Below, piece after piece: positions 36,876-37,838 of a stretch of DNA of 37,838 nt. The DNA lies in contig CAMNOU010000022.1 of NCBI GenBank assembly GCA_946546945.1, positions 1 through 37,838 of the forward strand, in the 5' to 3' direction. Each line of letters opens with the position of its first letter. Positions within the stretch are counted from its first letter, which is position 1. The translations under genes and the position numbers were made by a program. This DNA comes from an uncultured Lachnospiraceae bacterium. GTDB lineage: Bacteria; Bacillota; Clostridia; Lachnospirales; Lachnospiraceae. The notes beneath the pieces are model-generated. The model saw nothing but the letters and a program-made list of their open reading frames with translations, was not told the origin of the DNA and ran no database searches.

Positions 36876-37838
36876 ATGAAATTCAGAAAATTGGTTATTG
36901 AATGCGGAGTGATCGCAGCGATGCTTGCCGTGTCCGTTCCAACAGCCGTTTCTGTCAATGCCGCAGAATCTGATCAAGTATTACAGACAATTGTTGGACA
37001 GATTAATATCGGAGGAAACGAAAGTACATCTGAAGTACAGGAGACTGCAGAGGCTGATGAAGCTGCATCTGAGTGGGATAACAAGCTTCTCGTAGTCGTT
37101 GCAGAAAATTCCAGCCTGAATATCCGGAAGGAAGCAGACACAGATTCCGAAATCATGGGCAAGATTTACCGTGCATGCGGAGCAGAAGTACTGGAAAAAG
37201 GCGATGAATGGACCAAAATCAAATCCGCGGATGTGGAAGGTTATGTAAAGAATGAGTATTGTCTCTTTGGCGGGGAAGCAGCAGTAAAAGCAGAGGAAAT
37301 CTGTGACAAGAAGGCAGTTGCTTCCGTAAGCGGCATCCGGATCAGGAGCGAAGCCAATACAGATTCCAGAATTCTCGCAGTCATCGACGAAGGCGACAAA
37401 GTCAAGGTCGCAGAAACCGAAGAGGAACAGAACGGATGGGTTGCAGTGGAGTATGATGATACCACTGCTTACATATCAGCAGACTATGTGGATGTGCAGT
37501 TTGATTTAAAGGAAGCAGTCAGCATGGAGACAATCCGTGCAGAGGAGGCAGCAAAGAAAGCTGCGGAAGAGGCAGCCAGAAAAGCTGCGGAAGAAGAGGC
37601 AGCTGCTAAAAAGAAGGCTTCTTCAGAGGCTGCATCTGATTCATCTTCTTCCGGAAGCAGTGAAAAAGCTTCCCAGTCGGAATCATCTTCATCCCAGTCT
37701 TCCCGGACAGAGTCATCCTCATCGGCGGGGTCTGATGATGTGACACTTCTGGCTGCCATCATCCAGTGTGAGGCAGGCGGAGAGGGATATCAGGGCCAGC
37801 TGGCAGTTGGAGCTGTCGTAATGAATCGTGTCAGAAGC
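36876..37838 (+). CDS. Secreted SH3-domain cell wall hydrolase of SleB type, C-terminus missing
   Basis: An open frame of 321 codons running off the right edge. The signal peptide is MKFRKLVIECGVIAAMLAVS..., likely cut after VNA. Two bacterial SH3 domains follow, about residues 71-130 (SSLNIRKEADTDSEIMGKIY) and 147-205 (SGIRIRSEANTDSRILAVI), which bind wall peptidoglycan. A long helical Ala/Glu/Lys and Ser-rich linker spans about 215-287. The hydrolase begins VTLLAAIIQCEAGGEGYQGQLAVGAVVMNRV, the start of the SleB/Hydrolase_2 domain, with Glu299 the expected catalytic acid. It would cleave peptidoglycan. The start ATG at 36876 follows AGGAGG. Only the first 30-odd residues of the catalytic domain are visible. 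Confidence 0.92.
   Translation, partial: MKFRKLVIECGVIAAMLAVSVPTAVSVNAAESDQVLQTIVGQINIGGNESTSEVQETAEADEAASEWDNKLLVVVAENSSLNIRKEADTDSEIMGKIYRACGAEVLEKGDEWTKIKSADVEGYVKNEYCLFGGEAAVKAEEICDKKAVASVSGIRIRSEANTDSRILAVIDEGDKVKVAETEEEQNGWVAVEYDDTTAYISADYVDVQFDLKEAVSMETIRAEEAAKKAAEEAARKAAEEEAAAKKKASSEAASDSSSSGSSEKASQSESSSSQSSRTESSSSAGSDDVTLLAAIIQCEAGGEGYQGQLAVGAVVMNRVRS

Overview
The window looks like the chromosome of an anaerobic, probably spore-forming Firmicute of the Lachnospiraceae/Clostridia type. The reasons are consensus TTGACA/TATAAT promoters in AT-rich spacers, purine-rich ribosome binding sites, frequent TTG and GTG starts, an Ami-like oligopeptide transporter, a clostridial Tad-like pilus locus, a BofA-like protein, a SleB-type wall hydrolase and a MurG of the GHVTPNIAL type. 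No insertion sequence, prophage or CRISPR array was seen. The genus is not determined.

Layout: (1) 1-546, minus: start of a MoaE-like gene and an ACT-domain gene. (2) 645-4819, plus: carbohydrate ABC importer (lipoprotein, two permeases, no ATPase) with a co-encoded membrane protein. (3) 4820-6250, minus: PadR regulator and two paralogous small membrane proteins. (4) 6360-7855, minus: stand-alone TrpB2-type synthase with a T-box-like motif in a very short leader, divergent from a small membrane protein gene. (5) 8522-17612, plus: oligopeptide transporter of the Ami/Opp type, ending in a divergent ApbE-like membrane-anchored protein. (6) 17621-19187, minus: MATE transporter and tRNA-Gly(CCC). 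(7) 19201-24949, plus: zinc-ribbon protein, conserved small protein, methyltransferase, an 830-residue exported protein with an apparently dead C39-peptidase-like domain, and a BofA-like protein. (8) 24988-34281, plus: Tad-like pilus locus of eleven genes. (9) 34329-37838: HIT protein, convergent murG, a small membrane protein and a truncated SH3/SleB hydrolase gene.

The most striking observation is in region 5. The oligopeptide-binding lipoprotein appears circularly permuted. Residues about 60-182 resemble the segment that normally ends AmiA/AliA-type proteins, and the chain stops right after the WGPDYGDPSTYLD region where that segment would normally follow. The same operon has an OppD with a roughly 180-residue insert between Walker A and the Q-loop, an OppF with two C-terminal membrane helices, and an ApbE-like protein lacking key residues. 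Together they suggest a remodelled peptide importer.

The pilus locus has two prepilin peptidases, a CpaE-like protein without a P-loop, a TadC-like protein carrying an exported N-terminal domain, a 55-residue Flp pilin, several TadE-like pseudopilins and an FHA protein. A family of short palindromes built on CAAGTCTCGC-GA-GCGAGACTTG lies between genes at several places.

Functions were assigned by reading translations and motifs against remembered family features; no database search was run.
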